Of a stretch of DNA of 64,000 nt, positions 22,233 to 36,174 are shown piece by piece. Position 1 is the first letter of the stretch; the number at the start of each line of letters is the position of its first letter. Source of the stretch: Heterobilharzia americana. Its lineage: Eukaryota; Platyhelminthes; Trematoda; Strigeidida; Schistosomatidae. Under the pieces are notes generated by a model that was not told the origin of the DNA, did no database searches, and saw only the letters and a program-made list of their open reading frames with translations. The translations under genes were made by a program, and so were the position numbers. The DNA is taken from the NCBI GenBank assembly GCA_944470555.2, contig OX104132.1, positions 18,485,755-18,549,754 of the forward strand, in the 5' to 3' direction.

Positions 22233-25200
22233 GTATTATTATTACTATTTGTCCCTTGGGTTCCTGATGGAACATAGGGCTTCAGTAGCACGTCTCCAGT
22301 GAACTCTCTTTTCTGAAATCTTTTGAACCTGGCACCAGGACAGCCCACAACCTCTCATGTCCTCCTCACACGATCTCCTCCGTGTCACCCTCGCCTCCCA
22401 CTAACAACTCGTCGCTTCCCATCTGGATTCCACTCGATATCCTGGCCTGACGCGTGATGTCCCCAGTCGGCCTTCTCACCGTACGCCCAATCCATCTCCA
22501 CTTCCTTCTTCCGCATATTTGTTGAGCGATAGCTTCCTGCTTGGTTGGTTCGTTCCCAGAGTTCCTTGTTGCTTATTCTTTCTGGCTATGCCATCTGATC
22601 TTCAGTAGTGAGCGTAGGAAGTTGTTGATGAATGTCTGTAGTTTGTTGGAAATCCCTTTCGTAACGCGCCAAGTCTCTGAACCACACAGAAGCACTGATT
22701 TGACATTGGTGTTGAAAATCCGTATCTTGTTTCACATGCTGAGTGGAGTGTAGAAGATCTTCACACGCGTTTCAGGCTAATGAACGCCTGTCTTGCTGTT
22801 CCGATTCTGACTTTGACATCTTCGTCTGTGCCTGTGCCGCTTGTAGTTGAAGCAGTGCTTCCTAGATAGGTGAAGGAGGTTACTTCCTCTAAGCTTCTCC
22901 CGTCCATGGTGATTGGAATTTGTGGTTGTTGCTGTTGCTGTTGGTTGGGTATCTTCATCACCTCTGTCTTCTCTATATTCACTTGAAGTCCCGTCTTTGC
23001 TGCATCTTCTGATAACTTGTTAGTTTTCGCCTGTAGATCTTCAAGTTTGTGCGAAATCAGACATAAGTCATCACCGGCGAAATCCAGATCTTCTAGATTC
23101 TTTTCCGCAGTCCAGCCAGCGTATCCCCCCCTTCTCGCTCCCCACTGTTTGTTGCATGATCCAGTCCACCACAATCAAGAATTTCATGGATAATAGTAGG
23201 CGGCAGCCTTGTTTTACTCCTGTCTTCACTTCAAAAGCATCACTGAGCTTCCCATTGTGAATTACTTGGCATGTGGCATCTTCATATAGTTGTTGAATGA
23301 GGCTGACAAAGGTTTGTGGTATTCCGTAGTATTGAAGCAGCTTCCAAATTACCTCTCGATCGACGCTGTCAAAGGCCTTCTCAAAGTCGATGAAGTTGAG
23401 GTAGAGTGTTGACTGCCGTTATATACTCTGTTCTATGATGATGCGAAGCGTAGCGTTGCAATTTGATCCGCACATGATTTGTACTTCCTGAAGCCTGCCT
23501 GTTCCGAAAGTGGTTTTGAATCCAGTGCATCCTTTAGTCTCTCCAAGATGATGAGCTTAATATTTTGCTTGCTTTGGGCGGACAGGAGAGTGATTCCGCA
23601 CCAGTTCTTGCAAACAATTAGGTCTCCCTTCTTCGGGAGTCTGACAAGGTAGCCCTTCTTTCAATCTGCAGGTACCTTCCCTTCCTTCCAAACTTTCTGC
23701 AATAGTGATGTGAGCATGTCCTCTGTCGTCTGTTTTCAGAGATTCTGGCGGGGTTCCATCTGGTCCTGTTGCTTTCCCACATTTCAGTAGCCTTATGGTG
23801 CTCATAACTTCCACTTCTGCTGGAGATTTTATGTTCACATGTAGTTGAGCGGCTGCAGGTGGTATTTCTGGAAGAAGTGCAGGTGGTGGTCGATTCAAGA
23901 GCTTTTCGAAGTGGTCAGTCTATCGTTTCCTTTCTTTCTGCTCTTTGGTAATTAAATTTCCTTCATCATCTTTTATTGGTTTCATCTGTGTTGATCTCTC
24001 TCTTCCCAAATAGTAACCTGGTTATTTGATACAATGTTGTCAGGTCTCTCCTACCTGCAGCCTGTTCTGCTTCACTTGCCAGTGTTTCGTAGAAGTGTCT
24101 TTTGTTTTTCCGTGCACTCTTCTTCACTTCTTTGTCCAGTTTTTTATACATTTTACTCAGTTCCACTTGTCGTTGTGCATCCTTGCACTGGGTTATCTTC
24201 TGTTTCATCATCCTCCTCTCCTCTGTCAGCTTCTATGTATCCATCGAGATCCATTCCATTCCGTATCTTCTTTCTTTCTCCTTCCTAATACGGTTGTGCA
24301 GGTTTCTTTCCACATCTCTTCCAAAGACTTCTTGTGTTCTTCCACACAGGTATCTTCAGGGCTGTTCCTCGATATCTCCTATTTTGTCTTGATGGCTGGC
24401 TGCCGTGAAGATTTCCTTTGTAGTTTCGTCCTTCAGTTTCCGAGTATTGTACTTGAACTGTTGTCTATCACCAACTTCCTTGAAGGCTTTCAACTTGATT
24501 TTGAAGTTAGGTTCCCTGTACTAGACAGTGGTATTAGCCTACATCTGCTCCTCTTCTTGACCTTGTGTCAAGTAGACTGCATCTCCACTTTCTTCACATT
24601 GAGATAAAGTCGATTTGACTTTTAGTGTGTCCATCTGGCCACGTCAAATCCATGTCGCTTTGTGGATATCTTTGTGCTTGAACATAGTGCCTCACTGCAA
24701 TCACCAAATCGTTGAATGCACAGAATTCTGCAAAACAATTCTTTATTCTCACTCATTTCAACTAGCGTTTCTCGACCCATGATTTGTTCTCTTCCTGTGT
24801 TGTCCTCCCCCAGTTCGGCATTCAAGTCACCCCACCCATTAGAATTTTGATATCGCCAACTAAGGTGGTGTCTTGTCCATTGTTGACTAAAGTTGTCTAT
24901 AGAATTCCTCCTTCTTCTCTTCATCTGCATTATTTGCAGGTGCTTAGCATTGTATGACTGTAACCTTCCTTCCTTTTGAGTTGAACCTCGCTGTTATGAT
25001 CCTGGAGGAGATCGATTCCCACTGCATGAGAGCCGTTGATGCTCTCGGGGACATCATGATAGTTACTCCCTCAGTGAGCTCGTAGTTGTCGTCTGTGTGA
25101 CAATATCGGGGTAGATTAATGATTCCCCAGTTGACAGTTTGGAGAGTCTACTTCCATTCCAACTGCTTTCGCAAATTCCAAGCACTTCAATGTGATACCT

Positions 25201-25530
25201 CCTCATCTTGTCTGTAGTCCGGGCTGCCTTGCTGGGTTCAAACATCGTACGGACATTCCATGTCCCCACGTTTACTTTTGCTTTCATCGAGAGAAGACAT
25301 ATCGGCCAATGGGCTTTGTGGAGGCTTTCACTAACCGGCGTCATTTCGCCTTTCTGATTCCAGCGAGGAATAATTTTGTTTTTATTTTTTATATCTCGTT
25401 TGTGCTTTGAAGTTTCTTAAGCGGTTAGATTTGTTTTACGGGGTAGGGTTGCTAGCCCCATGCCCAGCCTTCCCCCTTTACCCGGGCTTAGGACCGGCTA
25501 GTAACTAGTGGAGTAGTTAACCAGGCGAGT
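22233..25530 (-). mobile_element. RTE (SR2-like) retroposon, nearly full length but broken
   Basis: Minus-strand order: a 5' untranslated region with a CCCGGGTAAAGGGGGAAGGC block (about 25470); endonuclease start VNVGTWNVRTMF ... IEVLGICESSWNGS (25063-25344); the GDLNAELGEDNTGREQIMG endonuclease motif (about 24810); a basic linker; the RT start LLKCGKATGPDGTPPESLK (about 23780); FEKAFDSVD (about 23370); a GVKQGC block; and LDFAGDDLCLIS, the active-site loop. The C-terminal FTYLGS segment follows. The 3' end carries TAA-type repeats (GTAATAATAATA) at 22233-22245, as expected for RTE tails. Stops and frameshifts break the single ORF, and the active-site loop has an extra Gly (FAGDD for FADD). 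Confidence 0.85.
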
Positions 25531-25539
25531 CCTGTGGTG

Positions 25540-26825
25540 TTTGCTTTTTTCCTTACCAGTCTTTGACGTGTGTTTGGTTGGAACGTGTTGATTAGGATAA
25601 GGCCTATAACATTCTGGTCAAATAGAGATGACATTGGTTTGCGTTGACCGATTCACGTCGGAAGACATTTGGAATTAAGACTGTTGTGCGCTGACACCAT
25701 AAGACACTTTTTTCGAACACGGTTATTTAGGATTTAGAAATGAAAACACAATTGAGCTGAGTTTTTCCATGTTCCTTTGTAAAAACCTACACACATTTTC
25801 GATTTTGTTCTCGTAAATTTTATTGGAATATTAGGAGGTTGGTTTCCACTCAAAGTGCAAGCAGCAACGAACTGAAAGTCAAGGAACTCCAATGATCGCG
25901 ATCAACCTAATGTTCAATTCACCGAATTCAACAGCCCTCTAGACTAGGTCCACTCCTTCCAATGAGTTTATCAGTTTGCTTTCACTAGTGGCAAAGCTTT
26001 CTAGGGCTTTTTGGATGTTCATTAAACACTTTTTACTAACCACTGTGCTAATAAATTGCACAAATTTTTCTACGATACATGACTAGTCACACGAAAACGT
26101 TATTTAACAATGAACCTTTGGTATCCCTTATTAGAAGTAATTACTTTTGCGGCACCTTGAAACCCCCTTATCTGCAGGTGAAGTCTTTGAAGTATACCAC
26201 GAATTTTAATAGATTTAGGTATGGAAGTGCTGGGGTGGCCTGAAAGAAATCATGTCCATCGTTCAATTCACTATTTGTCAGGGCATCACATATCCAATTA
26301 GTTATTTCTACTGCCCTATTTTAAAGAAACTATAACGGTTAGCCAATATCAGAAGGAGCTGAAGGATGTTCTAAGAATGTTTCAATCCGTTTGGTCAGTG
26401 TGACATACCATAGCAAGAAGTTTTCAAACTGAACTTACAGAAATAATATTTTGCTGGAGATTTCAGGATAATCAGGTCAAGTAGCCATCTGACTACAAAG
26501 TAGAGACAGATTTCGGGATAGTTTAACCAAACTAAGAACAAATGAGTGTATAGGCAAAAAAACAAAAGTATTAGGCCATTCACAGACTTGCCAGCAAGGT
26601 GTACGCTGCCGCATACGATCACTATGATCCCTGTTTGAGGTTCGCCGCTAATACGCTGCCAGGCGAAGCCTGACACATTATTAGGTTTGCCTAACGGCAA
26701 GTGATATGTCGCGTAAAGTCTCATTACGAGTACTTAGACAGGCACGTTGAGTCTCTGAAAAGATTTTCAGATAACTTAAAATTACTGAAAAATAGTTCCT
26801 AAGATTTCTTAGGAAATTTTTTTGG
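25540..26825. other. Unassigned DNA
   Basis: No clear gene. A + strand segment around 26313-26400 (ITVSQYQKELKDVLRMFQ) looks faintly coding but has no matching splice partners. The 109-codon minus-strand frame at 26395-26724 has no motif. Confidence 0.3.
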
Positions 26826-26831
26826 TTTCAG

Positions 26832-27019
26832 CACTAGACAGGTGTCTGGAAGATACAACAGGGACGCTATGGAAAATAGATCTCGTCAATACTATCCTAA
26901 GGACCCCCTTATTCCGAAGGGATCAACGAAGCCGATTATTTTTTGCGCAAATGTTACTGGAACAGGGATGGATAGTTACTCATAAACAGAGTGAAACCAT
27001 TAACATACCGGTTGACTGA
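26832..27019 (+). CDS. Candidate terminal exon of an unknown gene
   Basis: After a good acceptor (TTTTTGGTTTCAG) a 62-codon open frame runs to a TGA: LDRCLEDTTGTLWKIDLVNT ... RRDQRSRLFFAQMLLEQGWI. The charge pattern and the acceptor suggest a real last exon starting with two leftover bases, but no upstream exon with a phase-1 donor was found and no family is recognised. It could also be part of an eroded repeat. Confidence 0.3.
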
Positions 27020-27889
27020 CATATTAAGTTACAGAATAATGGGAAAACTTTTGGCCGGCAAGTGTTTCGATGGCTACATTTTGGCAACTAAGGTCTATAA
27101 AATGCATGAACGTACATGAGTTAAAATTGGCAGCTTGTCTTGAGAAAGCTCCAAAAGGTGTATATTTGCTCAGCCGGGAACAGCAAACCAGATGCAGTAA
27201 CTGTAGTAGAGGCTCCTAGCTGATCTCGACAAAACACGAAGGTTATGCAGTAATAATGAAGTTGGAGTGGTACACTTTTGGCTGCTACAGTCTTCACTTA
27301 GTGTCCAATTCACTGAATGACAACTAATGCACAGACTGCCTCCTCTAGAGTTGACATTTCCTCAATTCAAAGTCTCCATTTATCTTTTCACAGCATAGTT
27401 ACACCAAATTTAAAACTGATAAATCCGTTGTAACATCCCTCACTCTGGTGGCAACTGGGAAAAGAATTAGTAGGGTGACTGATAGTAAAGTCTTTCAGTA
27501 ATATTGACAAACACTTATGTTTATTATCACAGCAGTCTGTCACAGCTTAATGAGGCACAATTAGGACTTTGTGTCAGGAATTACTAAAGACTGCTGTTCC
27601 AATGAGGAAATTTTCGGCAGTTTCGGCATAAATCGAACCTCTCCAGGACCGAATATTTCATTCGACAGCAGGCTATCCCCTGTGTTGTACATCATTCTTT
27701 GAAGTTCCACGTCCATAATGTCAAGCATTCTATTTTAATTTGAGTACATGCTGTAATATACTTTTCTCATATGATGGGGTCAGAATCTAATTTCACTCAT
27801 TCCGTTTTTAATTGTAGTCAGTTTCTATGCAGAGCTTTCATCCTAGTACAAGGTTTATGGTATTGTCTGTGTTCATGAATTTTTACACT

Positions 27890-28145
27890 GAACCTAGGGC
27901 CAATAAATATAAAGAATACATGAGAAAAGGTATCCTCTGCTTGGTGAAAGTTCGCTGCTATTAGCTGGCAATAAGGACGATACCAAGAGAGTCATCTGGG
28001 ATAACCGTGGTCTGACAGGGGAGTATTGGTATTGAGTGATGATTGATGGCCTGAAAATTTGGGCCGCTGCGGAATAAGAAGCACAGACCACCGTGTTTCC
28101 TGCCTGGTGTTCTACCAACTGAGCTACGAGGCCCGTCTGTTGCTC
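27890..28145 (-). mobile_element. tRNA-derived SINE, CAGGCAGGAAA family
   Basis: Minus strand starts GGGCCTCGTAGCTCAGTTGG (a near-perfect tRNA D-arm/box A) followed by TAGAACACCAGGCAGGAAAC. The same head (GTAGCTCAATTGGTAGAGCA, then TCAGGCAGGAAATCC) and a similar body (AAATTTTCA ... CAATACCAATAC) occur at 61390-61560. The acceptor ends do not pair, so it is a SINE head and not a functional tRNA gene. The B box is lost in this copy. Confidence 0.65.
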
Positions 28146-29990
28146 AAATTTTCATTTCACATTCAATCGTCACTTCGTGTCGATACTAAGAAAATCACAC
28201 TTTTTAGTCATCAATTCTATGAAAACAAGCTAATAAAAGAAAAACGTTTCTAAATACGACATTCCATTGATGAAACCAATGTTATTTGAGAATGCAGTCT
28301 TCAACAAGGCCGTCCAAATCTCAACTGTATTGACGTCAGTTATCTATGTGGGTTATATCCCTGAGATGTATCATCACAAAAGCACATAAATTCTGAAATA
28401 CAGCCTTCATTATCTGTTATGTCACTGAGTTGCTCAAGAACTTGAAACGAATCTACAGATGGTATTATCAGTGCAGTCTTACAGGACTGTAACAAACGGT
28501 TACTTAGTCTGATTAGTTTGGTCTCCAGACTTTGAAAATGACTGTGAACAGTGGCCCTTTGGCTTTTCGAAAGAAAGATGGGATTTCACTTCATAAACGG
28601 CTGCTCGCTATTGCTTGGTAGACCGTATTACCTGATGAAAATACCCGACTGCCCTTAGGGCGTAAACGTATCGATTGGTGAAACATGTGTTAACTTTGAT
28701 AATGCCGTCGATCATGTATCTAGTCTGGTACTACAAGAAAGATAAAAAGCCTTCAAACGAAGAGTGAGCCGGCGTATTCATGAAACTCACCTGCTACCTG
28801 TAACTTAATGTGTTGGCAACGAGTTTTTGATCCTAGTGGGAACCAGTTGGGGTAAACTTGCTCATCAATGAGATTCCCTCTGCCATGTGACTTGGTTGTC
28901 GATTACAACCGGGACATTCAGTCTCGTGTATGCAGATGGGACTGGTTCCTGTACTACAGATGGTGATGAAGACAGACTACCCCCATATAAGGGCCCGAAT
29001 ATTCTAGGATATAGGTCCGTAAGATGAAACTTCAGGGTAAACGTTTTCAGTACCGAATACCATGGCATTTTTAGTATTACGCTACTCAGCTTAGTGGCCA
29101 CACCGGAGGCCTGATCTATTAACTCGGGTTAGTGGAAATCACTAAATACAAGAGAGCTAAGTGCATTGGTCACCAGTGGACGACTCTTTTTGGGAAAAGC
29201 TTCAAGCAAAAACGTGACAGTGATACGGAGCACTGCTCGTGTAAATTGTTTCTTATAAAGAGATTTCTTGGGCAAATTGGCCGATGACACATGAGTTTAG
29301 GGTATAGATAATCTCTCGAGTGACAGGTACCTCAGGTCTCTGAATCCCCTGATGTTTTCAGAAACCTTCCACCTCTTTAAACAAACGGTGTTCCAAAGTC
29401 CAGACCTGATGTTTGAAGGATCTCATTTTTAAGTGTGTATTTCAAGTAGCGGTTCAAAGATTCAACTAGGCTGTTATACTTTATGATGTAAGAGGTGGCG
29501 CCAAAGTAAGATGGTTAGCACGCTACAAACGGTGTAGTAACTAGCGGTCCGACCAAAGCGAATAGAAGTGGTTTCTTAATTTCACAATGCGTCGAAAATA
29601 ATTATCTGTCCAATTCGTACTTTTCAGCCCAACTTACGTCAGGATACACATAAGGGTGTCAAAACTACGATCAAATAGCCGATGCCAGCATACTCACTTC
29701 CGAAGGCGAATGACAAGACAATTTTCGTTTGAGAAAATGGTGGCCAAAGCATCTGTCAGCACCTTCAAGCAGCAGCCGTTTTTCCCGTTACCGCCGGCCG
29801 CAAAGATCGAAACTGATTATTGGCTTATTTTCCTTTGCTCTGAAGTTCCGTCTGTTAGACTTTTATTCTTGTAGTGCATTCAAAAACATCAACTGTTTGT
29901 TTTGTTTGACCCCACTTACTTTGTACAACCAGTTCTGGTGTCGACTGGTGACGCCACTGTGTTTTGTTCAGGCCATAAATTGTGGTAACG
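28146..29990. other. Unassigned DNA
   Basis: No exon or repeat could be identified. Base composition becomes less AT-rich from about 28.7 kb, as in the neighbouring CR1-like elements, so eroded retroelement sequence is likely. Confidence 0.3.
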
Positions 29991-29999
29991 AAAAAACGG

Positions 30000-32900
30000 T
30001 TTGCAACTAAGTTTTGCGCATATGTCTTACTGTGAAGAACAATTTCCAGAGCTCATTTGCGAGTTGGATATATTTTCATTGTTTGATGATCGAATTATCC
30101 AGATTTCGTCCCTTCCACTTTCGTTTTTGTTAGTTAGATGACCGGTAATCAGATGAAATTGTTTCCGTCTTTTAAAGTGATACCTGATATACATGAACAT
30201 TTGGTTCAAAAGTAAATAAACCACTGGCACTGTACCGACAGGGCTCCCAGACTCTGTCTGGCGCCACTTCACGGTCAAACAAACAAAGTTCCTGGTTAGA
30301 GAAATCTATAGGTCCCATAACAGCAACTTGGAACATAACCGAAAACCACCCCAAGTAATGTCCACGGTGTCGACTATGGGGTATGACAAGATCCTAATAG
30401 CTGGTTACTCCAACGCTCCAAATCTCAGTCTAGAGCGAGATGGCACGACTCCAAGCCGGAAATTTGGTTGTCACCTGCTAAGTGTCATCCAAATGGCCGA
30501 ACTGTAAGAAAAAATTAGTGACTTCACCCGCTGAGGGTCTGATGGTCAACCATCTAATCTGGATTACCAACCGGCTAGTGGTCGCCTTCTGGTCGAAAAT
30601 GTACAGATTCAGACTCCTCTTGGAGGCAGCGACCATTATATGGTAGTGTTCGGCCTGGTAATCAGTGAACAACTATCGTGGGAGGTACCTCGCCCTTACC
30701 TCTGTTGCATGGGGCAAACTGTGAAGGAATGAATCAATGCCTATCGAGAGCTCCGTGACTGGCGGATTGATGTTCCTTATCGGCTGGTTGACACTGGGAA
30801 CCAGTAAGAAATATCATTGGGGCCGTGATCTCGCGAAACGTCCCATTGGTGGTAACAACACCCAGAAAGTGGACCTCGTGGCTGAAATGAGGCACTGAGA
30901 GCCTAGTGAAAGCCAAGGAAAAGGTATGGCACAACTGAGGACTCTCTCCAGAGAAGAGGGTTATCATGACGCATATGCAGCTCTGCAAAATCGAAGCAAC
31001 ATCAGGGTGCGGGGAGGCAGGATGTCGTTTTGGTTCAACCTCGCCAAGAAACTTCAGGTAAACCTCAAAACTTATACCGATCCATAGCAAGGAGAAAATT
31101 TACAAAGGAGCATGGGTCATAAAAGGTCCAAACAGAGCAAGCCCCCCTCGACGGATCGTTGAAATGATGAGTTCCTCATTTGACGCAGCTCAACTTTCCA
31201 TCAAGAAAGTATACATACCCACTGCCCGAACAGCCCCCAAAGTTATCCGACGCCCCAGAGCTACACGAAGTACGGATAACTTGTGCTGCTGTTCGCGACC
31301 AGCTATTGAAGCTAAGAGCTGGAAAATCCACAGGGTGCGACAACATTCGTCCACCCGTGTTGAAAGAATGTGCAAGTACCCCAAGTGACCCACTTAACAG
31401 TCTCTTCCAACACTCCTTGGACAACCAAAACCTCCCACGAGAGCGGAAACGGACCATCCTCTCCCCTATGCTCAAAGGCAGAGAGAGTCGGAATCGAAGC
31501 TGTGACAGACCCGTGGCACTTCTACCAGCAAAACCAAAAGTTGTGGAAAGCGTGATGGACGACAGCATCAAGGAGTATCTGGATACGGAGCCAGCATTCA
31601 GTGACGCTCAACATGGCTTCCGGAAGTGTAGGTGGTGTGCCTCCAACCTCTCAACGGCCCATGACCACCAAATAGCGTGCAGAGATCTCAAGGTCCGCGC
31701 CCACGCGACTTTTTTGGACTTCACCTGAGCATTTGACAATTTTTCACACACCATCCTAATAAGCAAAAAAGCTGTGTTAGGCATCCGTTGCCGGGTTCTA
31801 TCGTGGCTGCAGAACTGCTTGGACAGGAGGGAGTTCTGCGCGAAAGTCAACGAGGTCTACTCAACCTGGAGAACACTATCGTCCAGTGTCCCGCAAGGAG
31901 CAATCCTGGGTCCGTTGTTGTTCTTACTGCTAGTGAATGACCTCCCGCTGCATATCAGCCCTCTGATTCCACCCTACTCTGATGACGTCAAGTTGTGGAG
32001 GGCAGTAACTTGTGAGGTGGAACCGAATGCATTTCAGAACGACCACGAAACACTAGAAGAATGAGGAACAAGTAAGGAACTGGAATTAAATCTGAATATA
32101 TGCCGCTCCATGCTTTGCTCACCCCTGATCTCCAGGGAGCATCCTACTTCCTCTGTGGCTCACGTCCATCCCACACCACAGCAGAAAAGGACCTGGGTTT
32201 AACGGTGACGGAGAAACCTGACGCCAGCTCCAGCTACCCGAGCGACGCCTCAAAAGCACACGGTGCACTACATGTTTTGCACGGATGACTAGGTGCCCTC
32301 ACCCCAGATCTCTTTCTGAAGCTCTACAAGACTTGCATGCTACCCCACTTTAGGGTCCATAACGTCTTCCATCCACCACAACCGAAAAAAGACACGAACC
32401 TTCTGGAGGAAGTTCAGAGGCGAACTACAAAATAGGTTGTTGGGATGCAACGAAAACCATATGAGAATAGACTGAAGGGTCTGAGCCTACACTCTCTTAT
32501 CTACCAAGGTTATGGGGGTGCTTGATAATGCCCTACAAAATACTGAACAACCCAAGCCATCCGAACTGAGAATTACCATCGAGTTGCCACTGTAATGACC
32601 CTTATGGAAACCCTGAGAGAACTGCCCAATAGAGGTCAAAATTTCATGTGTTCACACGTCTTTCCCCTCCGAATCCCCGGGCACTGGAATGCATCACCGG
32701 CAGAGGTCGTCTCGACCCCTCCTGTTGAAAGCTCCAAGAAAAGGCTACGTGGCCAAGCAGGGACCCACCGTCTATCCACATATGACTGGAACATGGACTA
32801 AACAAGAAATCAACCGATGTCACCCCTTCTAACCACTTTACTACCACACAAGTTTTCTTTCTACCGTAACCATCTAAGCCCTTTCACCCCTTCCACTCCT

Positions 32901-33310
32901 CATGAGTTATCCTCGCCTACCTAAATTCTTCATACCTTTGCACTCTTCCTCGCCTTGCCTGGGTGTAAGTAGATTACTCCATCAGTTCACTTTTCTTTTC
33001 CCCTTTTATCGCGCAAACTTTTTTTCTAGGTTTTCCCTACACTATCCCTGACTCTGTAACTACCGGTCCGAACGGCTGTCTGGCAACTCGACATCTGAAG
33101 AAGCCAGCTGTACCACAGTCCAAGGTGAAGTGACCATCACTTAAGCTCCTGTTCTGTATGCCACAGCTATAGGAGACGAGAGGTCAGATCTACTGCATCG
33201 GAATCCGCCAAAGACCTGAAACCGTTCCGCAAGACCGAGGAGCGAGCGAGAATAAATTAACTGGCTTACACAAGCTCCTTTAACAGATGTTGGATATTGG
33301 ATAAGGGACG
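30000..33310 (+). mobile_element. CR1-like retroposon (copy 1) with endonuclease and RT remains
   Basis: A plus-strand series: the end of an APE-type endonuclease with GGSDHYMVVFG (about 30625-30660); the RT start LRAGKSTGCDNIRPPVLKE (31300-31370); VESVMDDSIKEYLD ... AQHGFRK (to about 31625); VPQGAILGPLLFLLLVND (about 31885-31940); YSDDVKLWRAV with both catalytic Asp (31974-32008); KDLGLTV; and the C-terminal FPLRIPGHWNASPAEVV (about 32660). A pyrimidine-rich 3' region follows, and the element appears to end in a TTGGATA tandem near 33290. Several stops make it non-functional. The base composition is more GC-rich than flanking host DNA. The start point is approximate. Confidence 0.75.
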
Positions 33311-36170
33311 ACGGGTTTTAGATCTAGGTCAGCAGATACGAAGTAAACGTTGGTTTAATCCATGGTGATAGTCTCTTAGTGGGATGAGAGAGAAACCCAG
33401 GCACGAGGAGTGACGTTGGTTTTCTGAGAAACCAAACAAATTGCGCGAACGCCATTCACAAAAGGTTCTACTATGCTTATTCCCTCATCTAGCATCCCAT
33501 CTGCTGATGCACTCAAAATACGGGGATAAAAGGCGAAGAGTCAAATCTTTGGATGCTCCAACATGATCAAGCGTGGCTGGGGGCCCTAAGTCCTGAAAAT
33601 GGCACTAGTCCTGACTTGTAGAAATGAAGGTTGAAGCGGCTTTCATCACCGAAAGCAACAAATGCCATCTGTACCGTCAGTAATGGTTCAGTCACCACTG
33701 TGCGTGTAAAAAAATGCAGAACTAGGCTCGCTTTACATGAACCATGAACCGTTGCAACCTATAAATGAATGGTAGTAAGATCAAAAATCGCCGTATACTT
33801 TTCAAGGAGACAACTCTGACCCCTAGGCTAAAACAACTGCCCTTGGTCTTCAAGACCTACATCAGATTGCACGCTGAAATGACGCACACGACAGGCTTCC
33901 CTGCCTAAAAAAATACGCGAGACATTCTCACGGTGCTGAGAAAGAATACAGTGCTTGTCGTCAGATTAGCTAGATAAACGTACGCACAACACCTGAGGCA
34001 CTTCCACCTGTTCACCTCCAGCAAGTAAAGAAGTAGAATTGGCCCAAGAGCAGCCCACAAGATTACCCATCGTGTGAGTCACTCATTTAGGACAGCATTA
34101 TTGGCTTGTATTTTGCACCAAGTGACCAAGATTAGAGCTAAATCTGACTGCTGCTCCCACAGCGTATGCCGTAGAACGATCTTCGAAAATTAGCCAAGAC
34201 CCCATCCATTCACGGCTTCAAGTAAATGCTAAAACGTCTGTGAGCACATACGGTTTACCAATAACACACACTGACAGCATTGGGCATATTCTTATCCATT
34301 CTTTTGCTGCTCCACTCTGGCACTTACCCTATCGGACATACTCCTGCATTACCATTGTTCCTAGTACTGCTATCTGTACCACTCTCCATTAGCTTTTCGA
34401 ATCTCATCTTTTCTTTCCCCCCTCCCTCACATCCGTAACTCCAATCTTTTGCGCTTTTCTTCGATTTGTCTTTTAATACTTGCTTACAGAGACAAGAGCT
34501 GTAAACGGTCGCCGACGTTATCAGTAGTTCAGTTGTTTTCATAATCACACCATATCGAAGGAAAAATAAATCACCGTTTTGTTCCCAAATTAAGGATCTT
34601 ACATGAGAGAGGCCAGTTTGCAGACATCTTCAACTTAATAATGGACAAGAAATCTTCAACATTTTTGCTGACCTGAATGATACAGAAGAGAGAACATAAA
34701 AGTTTATCACAATATCAATTTATCTGCAGGAAAATATCACTTTTCAGTACATACAGATTGTCTGTGAGTTTAGGTTGTTTTCCTTCACCGCATCAAAGTC
34801 AAGCAGTGTTTCTCATGTGGGTTACAGGTGACTGACACGTATTATGTGTCTGTACAGCTCCATGTTTCGTTAGATAAACACCTATTCTAACGTCAGCTAA
34901 CATGTTTACGGCACCACCGGCCAAGAAAAACTCACTTCACCGGTTCCAGATATCTATAAGTGTCCACATAGTCATGTGATTAGTGTAAACGTCTTGGCCC
35001 AACCATTTCTCACTCGTCGTGTTACCTTGCGCTGTAATATAGATACAAGAAACTAGAATTAGTTGTGTTGCAAAGAAATAAACATTGGAAGGATTGTCGT
35101 CCAATGGTAATTAACTTGTATATGGAAATCACGCTGAAGTATGCAATATTACAAAGGATATACGTCGGCTGTTGAGTGTCTCCTATCGGACGCCGCAAAA
35201 TGAGACGAATTACTGGAAAAATTTATCGCAAAAGTTTGTTCGCGAATATGCCACATGTAGAGTCCCTAGATTGGTTGGCCTCTTAGACTTAGTTGTATGT
35301 CCGGATTGGCGCTGCCATTATGGCCGTCCAAAAGTCTTAGACCAATCACTGTGGCTGACTTTTTGTAAATGGTAGCGTTAAGGGTTAGGACAGATGAATT
35401 AATCGTGGAACTTTCCAGTTAACCATAGAATAAAACTCCTAGCTGCACAATTGCGGCTCCCAAAGCTGTGCACAAGTAGACCAGAAAATTTTCTACTGCC
35501 AACTGAGTAGTATGTCGAACAAAAAGAACCAGCAGTTAAAGCTTGAGTGTGACAGTTCAAAAGCTGAGTTTCCCCGATTTGCACTGCCGAATTCAGTACT
35601 GATTAGGAAGTTCTACGACTTTCACTTCCCGCAAACATCTATCTGCTTGACAGCTGCAGTGAACACTACAAAACTTTGAAACCACATTGACTAAAACTAG
35701 GAAAACTGCAAAAATTGAAAATAAACTATTCTCTAATTTGTGATAAGATGGAACCAAAAGCACAGTAGCCTTTCAAAGATACTAAGCCCGATTGTTTGCT
35801 AGCTGTTAATAAACTACATAGACAGGAACAAAACAAAAGGGCTTGAAAGCCAGCTATCTCGTCATCACTGTTCAAAGGAAATTACTGTCGGGACAACACT
35901 TACCTTAGATATGTGGTTCTATTACTCATGATCTTCTAGGCACCGGAAGCCTCAACGCTGTTCGGAAGTTTATCGGTAGGAATGACCTCATTCACTTCAC
36001 CCGACATGGGTTGAAGAATGAAAAGTCTCGTACCAACAGCCCACTGATCGTTTGGAACTACCGGAAAGCTAGCTACGAAAGTGATCATTCAGTTCAAAGT
36101 TTTACAACAACACCTTCCATTCACAGATTCTAAGATGGAAGTTAGTGAACCAAGTACCTGGTAAGCGGCT
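33311..36170. other. Unassigned DNA between CR1-like copies
   Basis: No coding exon or named repeat can be supported. Short open frames at 34324-34548 (-) and 35172-35375 (+) have no motif. The part near 33.3-34.3 kb has composition like the CR1-like copies and may be the eroded 5' region of another copy. Confidence 0.3.
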
Positions 36171-36174
36171 GCAA

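Noticed and set aside
23966..24607. Long plus-strand open frames of up to 193 codons (24026-24607)
   Set aside because: They are antisense to the RTE element's coding strand; the peptides are Phe/Leu/Cys-rich with no motif.
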